A stretch of 20,048 bases of DNA, taken from Bacillota bacterium (lineage in GTDB: Bacteria > Bacillota > Desulfotomaculia > Desulfotomaculales > JAJYZD01). Under the pieces are notes generated by a model. It was given only the letters and a program-made list of their open reading frames with translations, did no database searches and was not told the DNA's origin. Below, piece by piece: positions 7,599-15,868 of the stretch (its first letter is position 1; each line of letters begins with the position of its first letter). Made by a program: the position numbers and the translations under genes. The stretch spans positions 1-20,048 of the forward strand of contig JAJYZD010000033.1 of the NCBI GenBank assembly GCA_021800315.1, read 5' to 3'.

Positions 7599-7650
7599 GG
7601 CCCGCCGGCAAGCGGGCCGTGGATACTCCCGCGGCTGTCCCGCGGGGTAT
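7599..7650 (-). other. Two tandem hairpins in the spoIIID-mbl gap
   Basis: GGCCCGC (7599-7605) pairs with GCGGGCC (7612-7618). Directly next to it, an arm at 7623-7634 pairs with 7640-7650 through 11 base pairs with one bulged T. They lie in the leader of mbl, 35-90 bases before its start. The minus strand lacks a T tract after them, so attenuation or RNA protection is more plausible than termination. On the plus strand a weak T-rich stretch follows, but no plus-strand gene ends here. Confidence 0.4.
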
Positions 7651-7709
7651 ACTATTCTTCTTTTTCCGCCATATTCCTCTTTTTTTAGGATATTAATAAC
7701 CGGTTGGAT

Positions 7710-7970
7710 TTAGTCTTCACCGTCTTTGTCCCGGTATTTGCGACGGGTGGCCTCGCCGCCGCGCAGGTGGCGCTCGGCCTTGTTGAACTCCAGAATTCTT
7801 TTGACTTCCGCCGACATCTTCTTGTTAAGGGAGGGAAGCCTTTCGGTCATGTCCTTGTGGACGGTGCTCTTGCTCACCTCGAAAACCTGCGCGGCCTGGC
7901 GCACCGTGGCCTGAGTGTCCAGGATATAGGCGCAGATATCGAGCACCCGCTTTTGGATGTACTCCTGCAT
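7710..7970 (-). CDS. spoIIID: Sporulation transcription factor SpoIIID
   Basis: This 86-residue DNA-binding protein activates or represses mother-cell genes of the sigma-E regulon during sporulation. The match to the family is nearly complete along the chain. The helix-turn-helix reads VRQAAQVFEVSKSTVHKDMTERLP (about residues 23-46), and the C-terminal part has HLRGGEATRRKY, the basic region that also contacts DNA. The ATG at 7970 (MQEYIQKRV) has GGAGGAAGGGGA directly before it, and an earlier in-frame start at 7991 is untypical. The gene lies between spoIID and mbl in the order conserved among spore formers. It appears to have its own sigma-E-like promoter. Confidence 0.97.
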   Translation of the reverse strand: MQEYIQKRVLDICAYILDTQATVRQAAQVFEVSKSTVHKDMTERLPSLNKKMSAEVKRILEFNKAERHLRGGEATRRKYRDKDGED

Positions 7971-8003
7971 TCCCCTTCCTCCCCGGCGCAAGTCCTGATA
8001 GAT

Positions 8004-8030
8004 ATATATGCGCGGGGAGGGTATAAATGC
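8004..8030 (-). promoter_or_regulatory. Sigma-E-like promoter of spoIIID
   Basis: Read on the minus strand, GCATTTAT is followed after 12 bases by CATATATA. These resemble the sigma-E elements GHATAnnT and CATACAnT, with one or two mismatches in each. Transcription would start about 27 bases before the spoIIID ATG. spoIIID is a known sigma-E target, which supports the reading. Confidence 0.55.
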
Positions 8031-8202
8031 CGGGCGCGAAAGCCGGTATTATCTGGTTGATGCCACGGGTGCGGGACACCAGGCCAGGAGCCAGCGGGAC
8101 AGCCAGCGGCGGTACTTTTCCCTGGCGTCCTGCCGGGACAACCTCCTCATCATGCGAAAACGACACCCCTCACCTTATTGTGACTGTCTGGCCGGCTTCT
8201 AT

Positions 8203-9195
8203 TCAGAGAGCCGCCATGCGGGTGATTTCCACCCCGCTGTAATAGTGGCGGATTATGTCCCGCCACGTCGCCCCCCTGGCCGCCATGAGCGCGGCTCCCG
8301 CCCTGGACATGCCGACGCCGGCCCCCGCGCCGGAGGTGGTGACGGTCAGCTGGTCGCCGCTCAGCCGCAGATCGAAGAACGATGAGGGCAGGTTCAGCCG
8401 TCCGGCCAGGTACTGCGCCGTCATGAAGGACGTCCCCAGTTGGACGATGAGCGGCCGTCCGCTGGCCGTTCTGGACAGGACGCGCACCGCCGAATGCGCC
8501 GTAAGGCGCAGGCCCAGGAGTCTGTCCAACTCCGGCAGGGCGAAGATGTAGGTAGCCGTAGGCGCCCTCCCTTCCGCGGCCACGGTGGCCACCCTCTTCA
8601 GGTACGGCACATCCACGCCCCAGATGTCTTCGGCGTTCTCGGTGCCGTGCCCGTCCGAATCGGCGAAACTCACCGCGTCGACCGGCTGGGTGCCGTAGGT
8701 GGCGATTTCACCGCGGGTGCTCCAGACCGCGTCCAAAACCTTCAGGTAATAGAAGGGATAGGCCCATCCCCAGCGGCTTTCCATCTCCCGGGTCGAAATC
8801 CAGGGTTGCCCTTCCCGGGGGTCGTCGGATATGTCGGCGTCGACCGGCACCGGCGACGCCCCTTGCGGGACCAGGCGGTAAGCGGTCAGGCTGCGATCCG
8901 CCACGGCCTGGGCCCGCAGGGCCTCCAGCGGGTAGGTGGCCGGCATTTGGGCCGCCACCGTCCCGACCAGGTACTCTTCCAGGGGCAGCGTCACCGTCTT
9001 TTGCGTGGCCACCCGGTACAGGCGTACCACCGTTCCGACACCCGTTATCCGGGCGTGGCGCCTGGGTACGACGTAAACCGCCAACGCGGCCGCCAACCCG
9101 ATGCCGGCCAGCACCCAGACCAGCCTCAGCTTTAGGCCCGGCCGCAAGCTGCCTGTCCGCAACCGCTTCCGTCTGTTCATCATTATATTTTCCAT
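8203..9195 (-). CDS. spoIID: Stage II sporulation protein D (SpoIID-family lytic transglycosylase), diverged
   Basis: SpoIID is a membrane-anchored glycan-cleaving enzyme that works with SpoIIM and SpoIIP to drive engulfment. This 330-residue protein has an N-terminal membrane anchor at about 24-43 and the family block LPLEEYLVGTVAAQMPATYPLEALRAQAVA at about 70-99, then DGHGTENAEDIWG and PYLKRV. It ends with GAGAGVGMSRAGAALMAARG and IRHYYSGVEI. Two hallmarks are altered: the usual EMP reads QMP (Q83), and the usual GHGVGMSQ reads GAGVGMSR. The EALRAQA glutamate (E91) is kept. The start is unsettled: ATG 9195 is almost touching GGAGGGG, and ATG 9183 is 12 bases after it. It lies upstream of spoIIID with no SpoIIQ-type peptidase gene between them. 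The 207-base gap 7996-8202 has no further gene. Confidence 0.88.
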   Translation of the reverse strand: MENIMMNRRKRLRTGSLRPGLKLRLVWVLAGIGLAAALAVYVVPRRHARITGVGTVVRLYRVATQKTVTLPLEEYLVGTVAAQMPATYPLEALRAQAVADRSLTAYRLVPQGASPVPVDADISDDPREGQPWISTREMESRWGWAYPFYYLKVLDAVWSTRGEIATYGTQPVDAVSFADSDGHGTENAEDIWGVDVPYLKRVATVAAEGRAPTATYIFALPELDRLLGLRLTAHSAVRVLSRTASGRPLIVQLGTSFMTAQYLAGRLNLPSSFFDLRLSGDQLTVTTSGAGAGVGMSRAGAALMAARGATWRDIIRHYYSGVEITRMAAL

Positions 9196-9284
9196 CCCCT
9201 CCGGCTATGCCCGCACTGTAAACCCGGGCGCCTTTCTTCCTATTATTGCCAATACAAACCCGCCGGATACCCGCCCGGCCGGCT

Positions 9285-9313
9285 TTTCCAAAAGACCCGC
9301 GGTGTGGTAAAAT
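9285..9313 (+). promoter_or_regulatory. Sigma-A-type promoter of the TPR/ATPase-PglZ operon
   Basis: TTTCCA (9285-9290) and TAAAAT (9308-9313) are separated by exactly 17 bases, and the -10 is preceded by TGG, giving an extended -10 (TGnTAAAAT). Transcription would start near 9320, about 20 bases before the first ATG of the plus-strand operon. It is divergent from spoIID. Confidence 0.6.
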
Positions 9314-9340
9314 GGCGGTAACAGCCAGAGGGAAAGCGGA

Positions 9341-9583
9341 ATGCGCGAACAGTCACCGACCCCACGCCTAAAGGCACCGGACGAGTGGTTGGAGAAACTG
9401 GAAGCCTCTAAGAAGCTGGACAAGATCCGGGTAGCCGTCAGAGCGACAGGATACTTTGACATCAAAGACAGTACAGGAAAACGGATCCGCCGGGGAATTG
9501 CAGCAAAGTATTGTCGCCCCTTGCAAAAAGCCGACGGTTGGCAGTACGAAAGGAGGTGTGCCGCGCTTCCTCCCTATGGATAA
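9341..9583 (+). CDS. Small hypothetical protein (80 residues)
   Basis: I do not recognise this product. It is basic and hydrophilic, with a charged helix-like start (APDEWLEKLEASKKLDKIRV) and a middle part VRATGYFDIKDSTGKRIRRG. It has no signal peptide or membrane segment. Support comes from context: an extended -10 promoter just upstream, AGGGAAAG about five bases before its ATG, and an eight-base overlap of its end with the ATG of the TPR gene. Its codon third positions are less GC-rich than those of its neighbours, which may mean recent origin or weak selection. It could be a leader peptide coupling translation to the TPR gene, or a small partner of the system. It may also be spurious. Confidence 0.5.
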   Translation: MREQSPTPRLKAPDEWLEKLEASKKLDKIRVAVRATGYFDIKDSTGKRIRRGIAAKYCRPLQKADGWQYERRCAALPPYG

Positions 9584-10601
9584 ATCAAGGAGTTGCCGCG
9601 CGGCGATTTTAGTGACGGAGACAACGTCCGGCCGGGGCGAAGGCGTCTCGCGGGCCTACGGCCTCCTGCGCGCCGGACAAAAAACCGCGGCCGTCGACGC
9701 GATCCGGGTGGAACGGGCGCGCGACCCGGCCAGCACCTACCTCATGGCCGTGGAGGCTGATGTCTTGTGGCGGGCCGGCCGGATGGACGCCGCCGAAGAC
9801 CTGCTCGGGGATGTCTTTGCCAGGGATCCGGGCAACCGGAAAGCCCTGGTCGTCAAGGCCGACATCCTTATGCAACAGGGTGCGGAGCGGGAAGCCCTGA
9901 CGTTGCTCGGCACCCACCCCGACCGGGACGCCCCGCATCTGACCCGCCGCCTGGTAACCGTCAATTTCCGGCTCAAGCGGTACCGGGAGGCCCTGGCCCT
10001 GGCCCAGAAGGTGCTCCAGGCCCCGGACCGGGGCGACCCGGCCTGGTTCAAGGGCATGGCCGCCCGTTGCCTGGAGAAGCTGGGCGACACCGGGCAGGCC
10101 GTAGAGTTCTGGCAGGACAGCAAAACGCCGGAGGCCCGGATGAAGGTCATCCGCCTCAAGCTGCAGGGCCTCGCACCGGCCGTCGCTCTTAAGGAACTAC
10201 AGCAGATGGCCCGCTTGGAGCGATATGACCGGGACGCCGACTTTCACGCCCTGTGGGCCGAACAACTCGCCGCCGGCGGCCGGCTTCCGGATGCGGCCGG
10301 CGAATGGCATCGCGCGGCGGACCTGCGGCCCGGGAACGCTTACTATGTAAAACGGGCGGCCTTCGCCTTGCAAAAGGCCGGCCGTCAGGAGGAAGCCCTG
10401 GCCCGGTTCAAGGAAGCGGTCCTTATGGACCCCCTTGATCTCTGGGCACGACAGGCTCTCTACCGCCTCCTGGCCGCCCGGCCCGCGGAAGGGACCGCCT
10501 ATTTCCGGGAACTGCTCCGGGTGCATCCGGGCGCCGGCTGGGCGCACGGATACCTTAAGAAACTACTGGCCAGGGAGTCATCCGATGGACAAAGTCAGTG
10601 A
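9576..10601 (+). CDS. Tetratricopeptide-repeat protein
   Basis: This protein of about 341 residues is made mostly of helical repeats of the TPR type. Examples are YLMAVEADVLWRAGRMDAAEDLLGDVFARDPGNRKAL, RLVTVNFRLKRYREALALAQKVL, and near the C-terminus AFALQKAGRQEEALARFKEAVLMDP. Each shows the alanine/glycine and final proline spacing of the motif. TPR arrays act as protein-binding scaffolds. There is no signal sequence, so it is probably cytosolic. Its last 17 bases overlap the start of the large ATPase-PglZ gene, which suggests coupled translation and a shared function. The start is uncertain: ATG 9576 overlaps the small upstream frame and its AGGAGG is about 19 bases away. GTG 9558 or GTG 9612 are alternatives. 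Confidence 0.85.
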   Translation: MDKSRSCRAAILVTETTSGRGEGVSRAYGLLRAGQKTAAVDAIRVERARDPASTYLMAVEADVLWRAGRMDAAEDLLGDVFARDPGNRKALVVKADILMQQGAEREALTLLGTHPDRDAPHLTRRLVTVNFRLKRYREALALAQKVLQAPDRGDPAWFKGMAARCLEKLGDTGQAVEFWQDSKTPEARMKVIRLKLQGLAPAVALKELQQMARLERYDRDADFHALWAEQLAAGGRLPDAAGEWHRAADLRPGNAYYVKRAAFALQKAGRQEEALARFKEAVLMDPLDLWARQALYRLLAARPAEGTAYFRELLRVHPGAGWAHGYLKKLLARESSDGQSQ

Positions 10602-13600
10602 TTTGGTCGAGGTCCCCCCGGTACAAACGGTGGTCCGTTTTCACGACCTGGCGGGGGACGACGCCCGCCGGCTCGTCGCCGGTTTTCTCCTCACCCCCGA
10701 GACCGAACGGGCCCTGTCCGCCATCCTGGGGGAAATGGCCGATCACCGGCCGCAAGGACATTTTCTCACCGGCAACTACGGTTCGGGTAAATCCCACTTC
10801 CTGGCCGTCTTAGCCGCCTTGCTGGAAAAGCCGGCCCTGCGTTCGTACCTACCCGCCCTCGATCCGCTCTGGACCAACATAGCGGGCGGGCGATTCCTGG
10901 TGGTGACGGTCTCCCTGGTGGAGCACGCCGCTTTGGCCTACCTGGAAGACATCGTAACCGCCGCCGTACGCGCCGTCCTGCTGGCGGCCGGATCCAACCT
11001 GTCCCTGCCCACGCCGGAAAGTTTTCTCGGCGACGTCCAGGACTACCTGCGCGAGACCGACCCCAAACTCCTGGCCGAACGGCAGGAACTGTTCACCGGC
11101 CGCAACCTGGCCGGGGTGGTTCAACTCGCCCGCGGCCTGAAGCTGCCGCTGGCCTACGATGTCAACCGCCGGGAGGTCTTCGCGGCCTTTGTCGCCGCCT
11201 GGCGGGATCTCGGGTACGCCGGCCTGGTCGTCTTGCTGGACGAACTGTCCGAATTCCTGCTCTCCAAACCGGATTCGCCCAGTTTCAACGAAGACATCCG
11301 CTTCCTGCAGTTTCTGGGCGAGGCGGCACCCCGGCTGAGCGCCTGGATCGTCGCCGCCGTGCAGGAGCAGGTCGAGGAGACCGGCGCCATCAGTGCGGAA
11401 ATCCTCAAGAAAATCAAGGACCGCTACCCGGTCCGCTTTTCCCTCTCCGCCACCCACGTGCGCAGCCTGATCGAGCACCGCCTCGTCGTAAAGAAGCCGG
11501 AAGCGCCCGCCGTAATCGATCGTCTTTACACCGGCCTGGCCGCCTCCTTCGGGCGGTTGCCCTTCACCCGCGAGGAGTTTTGCGCCCTGTACCCGGTGCA
11601 CCCGCTGACGGTTACCTTCCTGCAGGGACTTTCCAACCTCTTTTCCCAACACCGGGGCGTCGTCGACTTTATCTGCCACCAGTTGCGCGGCGATCCGGCC
11701 CGCAACCTGCCCGGCTCTCTCGACTCTCCGGCCACCACCCTTCTTACCGCCGACCGGATCTTCGACCATTTCGAGGACCGCTTCCAGGCCAACCCGGAAC
11801 TGGCGCCGTACTACACCACGGTCTACCGCTACTACCGGGACGAGATGCCCCGGCTGTTCCCCAACGGCGAGGACGCCCGCACCGCGCTGGCGATCCTCAA
11901 GCTGCTGCTTCTGGCAGCCGTTTACCCTTACGAGAAGACCCTGAGCCTGCCCGACATAGCCTACCACCTGCTCTCGGGCATTTCCGGCCTGGATGCCCAG
12001 GTGAACTTCGAATACCTCCAGGACATTCTCTCCCGCCTGGTCCGGGAGGGAGCCTACGTCTCCTCGCGCCCGGGCCGGGATGAAGACGGCGAAGTCTATT
12101 TCATCGACCTGGAGGCCGACGTGGCCCGGGTGGTCCGGAGGGAACTGGATTACGTGGAAAAGGGGCTCTTTGCCGGCGACGAGCGCGTCTTTACCACGCT
12201 CGGCAAGTGGGTCAACGATCCCGCCCTGCCCCTGGCCGACCTCCTGCTCAACCCGGAGGCCGAGGAAAGGGTGGAATGGCAGAACACCATCCGCCTGGTC
12301 CGCCGGGCGCTTAACGACCTTTCGACTCTCCAGCCCCTCCACCTGGAAGCCCTCCTGGCCGGACGGGAAGCCGACGTCCTGGTCTTCATCGGCCGGCCCC
12401 TACGGGTGGAAGAACAGCGGGACCACCTGGAGCGCGTCCTCCTGCCCTACCTGAAGCCGGCGGGACGCCGCGCCTGCCGGGTCGTGTTCTGGCTGCCCCG
12501 GCCTTTTGATCCGGACGAAAGCAGGTTTCTTGCCACCAGCCTGGCCCTGGCACTGCTCCTTACGAAGTACGGGTCCGACGGCACCCCGCAGGGGCGCAAA
12601 GCCCACGCCTGCGTCTCGGCCCTGCAGGCCGAAAGGGCGCCCCGCGTGCGGGAGATTTTCCACCACGCTTATACCGCCGGTTACCAGGTCCTGGGCAACT
12701 CCGACACCGTCACCGGCCCGGTCTTCGGCCGTTTTCCCGAGGCTTTGCGCCACCTGGCCGGCCACGCCCTGGACCGCTGCCACCCCGAACACTACAAGAT
12801 CATGCCGCAGACCCTGTCCTTCCCGCCCACCCTGCCCGAGCGGTTCATGAACGCCCTGTTGCAGGACGCGGCCGACTTTCCTTCAGGCCGCCTGGATTCC
12901 GGCCTCGTAACCGCCTTCCACTACCTGGCCCCCATGAAGGTGGCCCGCAAGGTCGGACGGGGCTACCGCCTCGATCCCGATCCGGACGAATCCCCGCTCC
13001 TGTCCGCCTACCTCGACGTGCTGGATACCCGGATCGTGCCTCCGGCCGAGGTAGCCCGCCGCTTGCAGGAAAGCGAATTCGGTCTGGACCGCAACTCCTT
13101 TTTGCTCCTGTCCCAGGCCCTCCTGGCCTCGGGCCTCGTTGCGGCCGGAAAGGGCGGGCATCGCGTCAACCCCCTGCAACTGACCAGCCAGTCCGCCTTC
13201 TGGCAGGTGGAGTATCTTAGCCGCGGCCAGTTGGTCGCGCCGGAAACCTGGCAGGCGATTGTCCGTTCCCCGCTGGTTCCCGCCCGCCTGGCCCGGGAGA
13301 GCCTGACCCTGGGGAGCCAGGAAAAAGCCTGGGAAGTCGTCCGGGAGTTCAAGGAAAAGCGTTCGTCCTCGCTGTCCGATCTGGAGACGGGACTGCGCGA
13401 GGTCGAGCGGCTGCCCGCCCTGGCCGGGCTGGGAGAGAATGCGGACCCCGACGTCCGGACGGTGCAGGCGGTTCTCAAAGAAATCAAGATCTCCTACCCC
13501 TCCCGCCAGGGCCTGGAGTCCGCCGCCGCGTGCCTGGCCGTTAACCCCGGCCTGGGCCCCGCCCTGGACCGACTGGACAACCTGGAACGGTTCCTGCGGG

Positions 13601-15837
13601 ACGACCTGAACCCGTTCCTGGCCCTGTACGGTTACCTGCACTCCCCCGGCCTGCGGCTCCCGGAGGCGTTCCCCGAACTGGCGGAGCGTCACGCCGAACT
13701 CCTGCGCCTGACGGACGACCGGCCGGGCCTGTCCGATCCGGACCGCTTCCGGCAGGTCCGGGAGCGTTTCGCCCGGTTCAAGGACCTGTACCGGCAGGAG
13801 TACCTGAAGGAACACCAGGCCGTGGTGGGTCCGCAGTGCTTCGGCGCCTTCGACGCCATCCAGTCCTCGGCCGCCTACCGGCTTTTGGAACGCTTCGGCG
13901 CCGTGGCCGGCTTGACCGCGGACCACGACCTGGTGGGCGTCAAAAGGATGCTGGCGCGGGTTTTCGAAAAACGCTGCGCAAACGACCGCGTGGCACGGGA
14001 CCTGGAGATATCGCCATGCTGCCCCTGCGGTTTTGAACTCGGCCAGGCGGCCTCCGGCATTACCCCGCAAGCGGTGGCGGGAGCGGTGGACGCCGGTCTG
14101 CGCGAGTACCTGGCCGCGTGCACGGAACCGCACCGCTACCAGAAGATCGTGGGCTACCTGGCCGCCATGGAAAACGCCGGTCGGGGAACCGGCGCCGCCC
14201 CGGTACGCGAACTCCTGGGCCTCAGGCCCGACGACGGGGATTTCCTGGCCCACCTGGAGAGAGTGTTCACCCATCACACCGCGGAAATCCTGAACAAGGC
14301 CCTGGCCGGGCGGGCCCGCCTGGTGGAACGGAATCTGGACGAACTCTACGAATCCCTGGTCGACCGCAGTTTCGCCCCGGGCGACTTGAAGCGCCGCTTC
14401 GACGAATGGCTCACGGCGCCCGGTCCCCTGGCCGAGGACGATTTCATCCGCGTAACCGGCGGCCGCAGCCATGACCAGGCCTACCCGCCGGAAGAGGAGG
14501 AGATCCTCAAAGCCCGGCTCGCGGACTTTCCGGAATTGGGACCGCTGTACCGGCGGCTGGGCTACTCCTCCTTCGCCCTGGTCCTGACCACCGTGGCCTG
14601 GCTGGCTTCCTACGACCAGCCCGCCGGCGAGTCGGCCGAACTGACCGGCCTGGCCGTCCCGGAAGAAGACCTGGTCGCCCTCGAGGACATGGCATCCCGG
14701 TTGTTTGCCCAGCCCTCGCCGGCCGCCCGGACGGTGGCACTGGAAGCCGCCCGGTTCATCGGGGAAAAAGGTCTGGTCGCCCGGTATCTCGGCCGGCAGG
14801 AAATCCTGGTGCCGGAAATGATCGGCCGGGTCACCGGGGAGCGCTTTTTCCCGTTCATCTTCTTCCCGGCCCTGCGGCGTCTGTTGGCCCACCTGGAAAC
14901 CGGCGCCCCGGAAAAAGGTCTTTTAGCCACGGCCAGAGGCCTGGCCAGGCAATCACCGGACGCTTTTTTCCCCGGGCGGGAGGGCATGGGGGCGGCGGCG
15001 AGGGTGGCCGGAGCGCTGGCCTCGTTGCAATCCCTGGCCCACCAGACCCCCGGTGACGCCCGGGGCTGGGAGCGACTGTACCGGGACCACCTCGTCCCTT
15101 TGGGATTGAACCTCTCCCTGGCCCTGGACCAGTTGGCGGGGTTACCGCTGGATCCACCCTTTGCGCCCCGGCGCAAATTGGCGGAAATAGGGGAGGCACT
15201 CGGGAGTTGCGGGGAATCCTTCGGCCGTTTTCCCGCGGACGGCGAAAAGGGGGCCTCCCTGGCCGGTCTCCTGCAAAGCAGGAAAAAGGAACTGGTCAAG
15301 AAGACCTTTCCCGCCCGGGTGTACCACATTCTGCTCGACGGCCTGCGCCTGGACCTGTGGGAACACCTGCTGGCCGCTTTCGCGGACGGGATACCGGGCG
15401 GGCGGGTGATCACCCACGGACTGACCTGGGCCGTCCTGCCCACCACCACGGCCAGCCAGTTCGAGGGGCTCGCCGCGGCAGGACTGGACTGGCCCCGGGT
15501 GGCCGCCGCCGACTTGGTCCGGGACCGCGAACTGGACGACATGGGACGGGAAGACCAGATAATTTCGTTTGGTTTTCCCGACACCAAGATCCACACCTCC
15601 AAGGACGGCCTGACCATCCTCGCCCAGGAACTGGCCCAGGCCTTCGAGCGGGAGGTTTTGCCGCTCATCCGGCGGCTGCCGGAGCGATCCCTGTGCCTGT
15701 TTTTCGCCGACCACGGTTTCCGGGAAAACCCGCAGTTCGAGCCCCATGACAAGTATGCGGCCGCCCGCTACACCCACGGCGGCAACAGCCCCTGGGAGGT
15801 GCTCTGCCCCTGGACGGCGTACTTCAAGATCAAATAG
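10585..15837 (+). CDS. DUF6079/PglY-like P-loop ATPase fused to a PglZ-type domain
   Basis: This single 1750-residue protein joins two parts that BREX-type phage-defence systems usually encode separately. The N-terminal ATPase begins DLVEVPPVQTVV. It has a Walker A site GNYGSGKS (residues 63-70, K69), a Walker B site LVVLLDELSEF (D219, E220), and a sensor-like strand IVAAVQE at about 255-261. This pattern fits DUF6079/PglY proteins. A long helical middle follows, with a cysteine knuckle CCPCGF at 1145-1150 that may bind zinc. The last roughly 180 residues look like PglZ, an alkaline-phosphatase-fold domain: LLDGLRLDLW (D1585), LPTTTASQF (T1620-T1622, possible nucleophile), FADHGF (D1709, H1710) and RYTHGGNSPWEV (H1731). 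The ATG follows GGGAG by seven bases; the longer open frame from 10435 only overlaps the TPR gene. No methylase, BrxA/B, BrxL or helicase gene is nearby. The defence role is inferred. Confidence 0.85.
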   Translation: MDKVSDLVEVPPVQTVVRFHDLAGDDARRLVAGFLLTPETERALSAILGEMADHRPQGHFLTGNYGSGKSHFLAVLAALLEKPALRSYLPALDPLWTNIAGGRFLVVTVSLVEHAALAYLEDIVTAAVRAVLLAAGSNLSLPTPESFLGDVQDYLRETDPKLLAERQELFTGRNLAGVVQLARGLKLPLAYDVNRREVFAAFVAAWRDLGYAGLVVLLDELSEFLLSKPDSPSFNEDIRFLQFLGEAAPRLSAWIVAAVQEQVEETGAISAEILKKIKDRYPVRFSLSATHVRSLIEHRLVVKKPEAPAVIDRLYTGLAASFGRLPFTREEFCALYPVHPLTVTFLQGLSNLFSQHRGVVDFICHQLRGDPARNLPGSLDSPATTLLTADRIFDHFEDRFQANPELAPYYTTVYRYYRDEMPRLFPNGEDARTALAILKLLLLAAVYPYEKTLSLPDIAYHLLSGISGLDAQVNFEYLQDILSRLVREGAYVSSRPGRDEDGEVYFIDLEADVARVVRRELDYVEKGLFAGDERVFTTLGKWVNDPALPLADLLLNPEAEERVEWQNTIRLVRRALNDLSTLQPLHLEALLAGREADVLVFIGRPLRVEEQRDHLERVLLPYLKPAGRRACRVVFWLPRPFDPDESRFLATSLALALLLTKYGSDGTPQGRKAHACVSALQAERAPRVREIFHHAYTAGYQVLGNSDTVTGPVFGRFPEALRHLAGHALDRCHPEHYKIMPQTLSFPPTLPERFMNALLQDAADFPSGRLDSGLVTAFHYLAPMKVARKVGRGYRLDPDPDESPLLSAYLDVLDTRIVPPAEVARRLQESEFGLDRNSFLLLSQALLASGLVAAGKGGHRVNPLQLTSQSAFWQVEYLSRGQLVAPETWQAIVRSPLVPARLARESLTLGSQEKAWEVVREFKEKRSSSLSDLETGLREVERLPALAGLGENADPDVRTVQAVLKEIKISYPSRQGLESAAACLAVNPGLGPALDRLDNLERFLRDDLNPFLALYGYLHSPGLRLPEAFPELAERHAELLRLTDDRPGLSDPDRFRQVRERFARFKDLYRQEYLKEHQAVVGPQCFGAFDAIQSSAAYRLLERFGAVAGLTADHDLVGVKRMLARVFEKRCANDRVARDLEISPCCPCGFELGQAASGITPQAVAGAVDAGLREYLAACTEPHRYQKIVGYLAAMENAGRGTGAAPVRELLGLRPDDGDFLAHLERVFTHHTAEILNKALAGRARLVERNLDELYESLVDRSFAPGDLKRRFDEWLTAPGPLAEDDFIRVTGGRSHDQAYPPEEEEILKARLADFPELGPLYRRLGYSSFALVLTTVAWLASYDQPAGESAELTGLAVPEEDLVALEDMASRLFAQPSPAARTVALEAARFIGEKGLVARYLGRQEILVPEMIGRVTGERFFPFIFFPALRRLLAHLETGAPEKGLLATARGLARQSPDAFFPGREGMGAAARVAGALASLQSLAHQTPGDARGWERLYRDHLVPLGLNLSLALDQLAGLPLDPPFAPRRKLAEIGEALGSCGESFGRFPADGEKGASLAGLLQSRKKELVKKTFPARVYHILLDGLRLDLWEHLLAAFADGIPGGRVITHGLTWAVLPTTTASQFEGLAAAGLDWPRVAAADLVRDRELDDMGREDQIISFGFPDTKIHTSKDGLTILAQELAQAFEREVLPLIRRLPERSLCLFFADHGFRENPQFEPHDKYAAARYTHGGNSPWEVLCPWTAYFKIK

Positions 15838-15868
15838 GTCTTCAAACGGAGAAAGGAAGGGATTGCCA

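Noticed and set aside
9196..9284. A sigma-E promoter for spoIID
   Set aside because: CAT-like hexamers exist, but the nearest one overlaps the ribosome-binding site and no matching -35 element lies at the right distance.
10849..12342. Long antisense open frames opposite the ATPase-PglZ gene
   Set aside because: They arise from high GC content and lack starts with ribosome-binding sites or recognisable domains.
10585..15837. A complete BREX locus
   Set aside because: No PglX methylase, BrxA, BrxB, BrxL, BrxHI or PglW-like kinase gene is present in the flanking sequence of this window.
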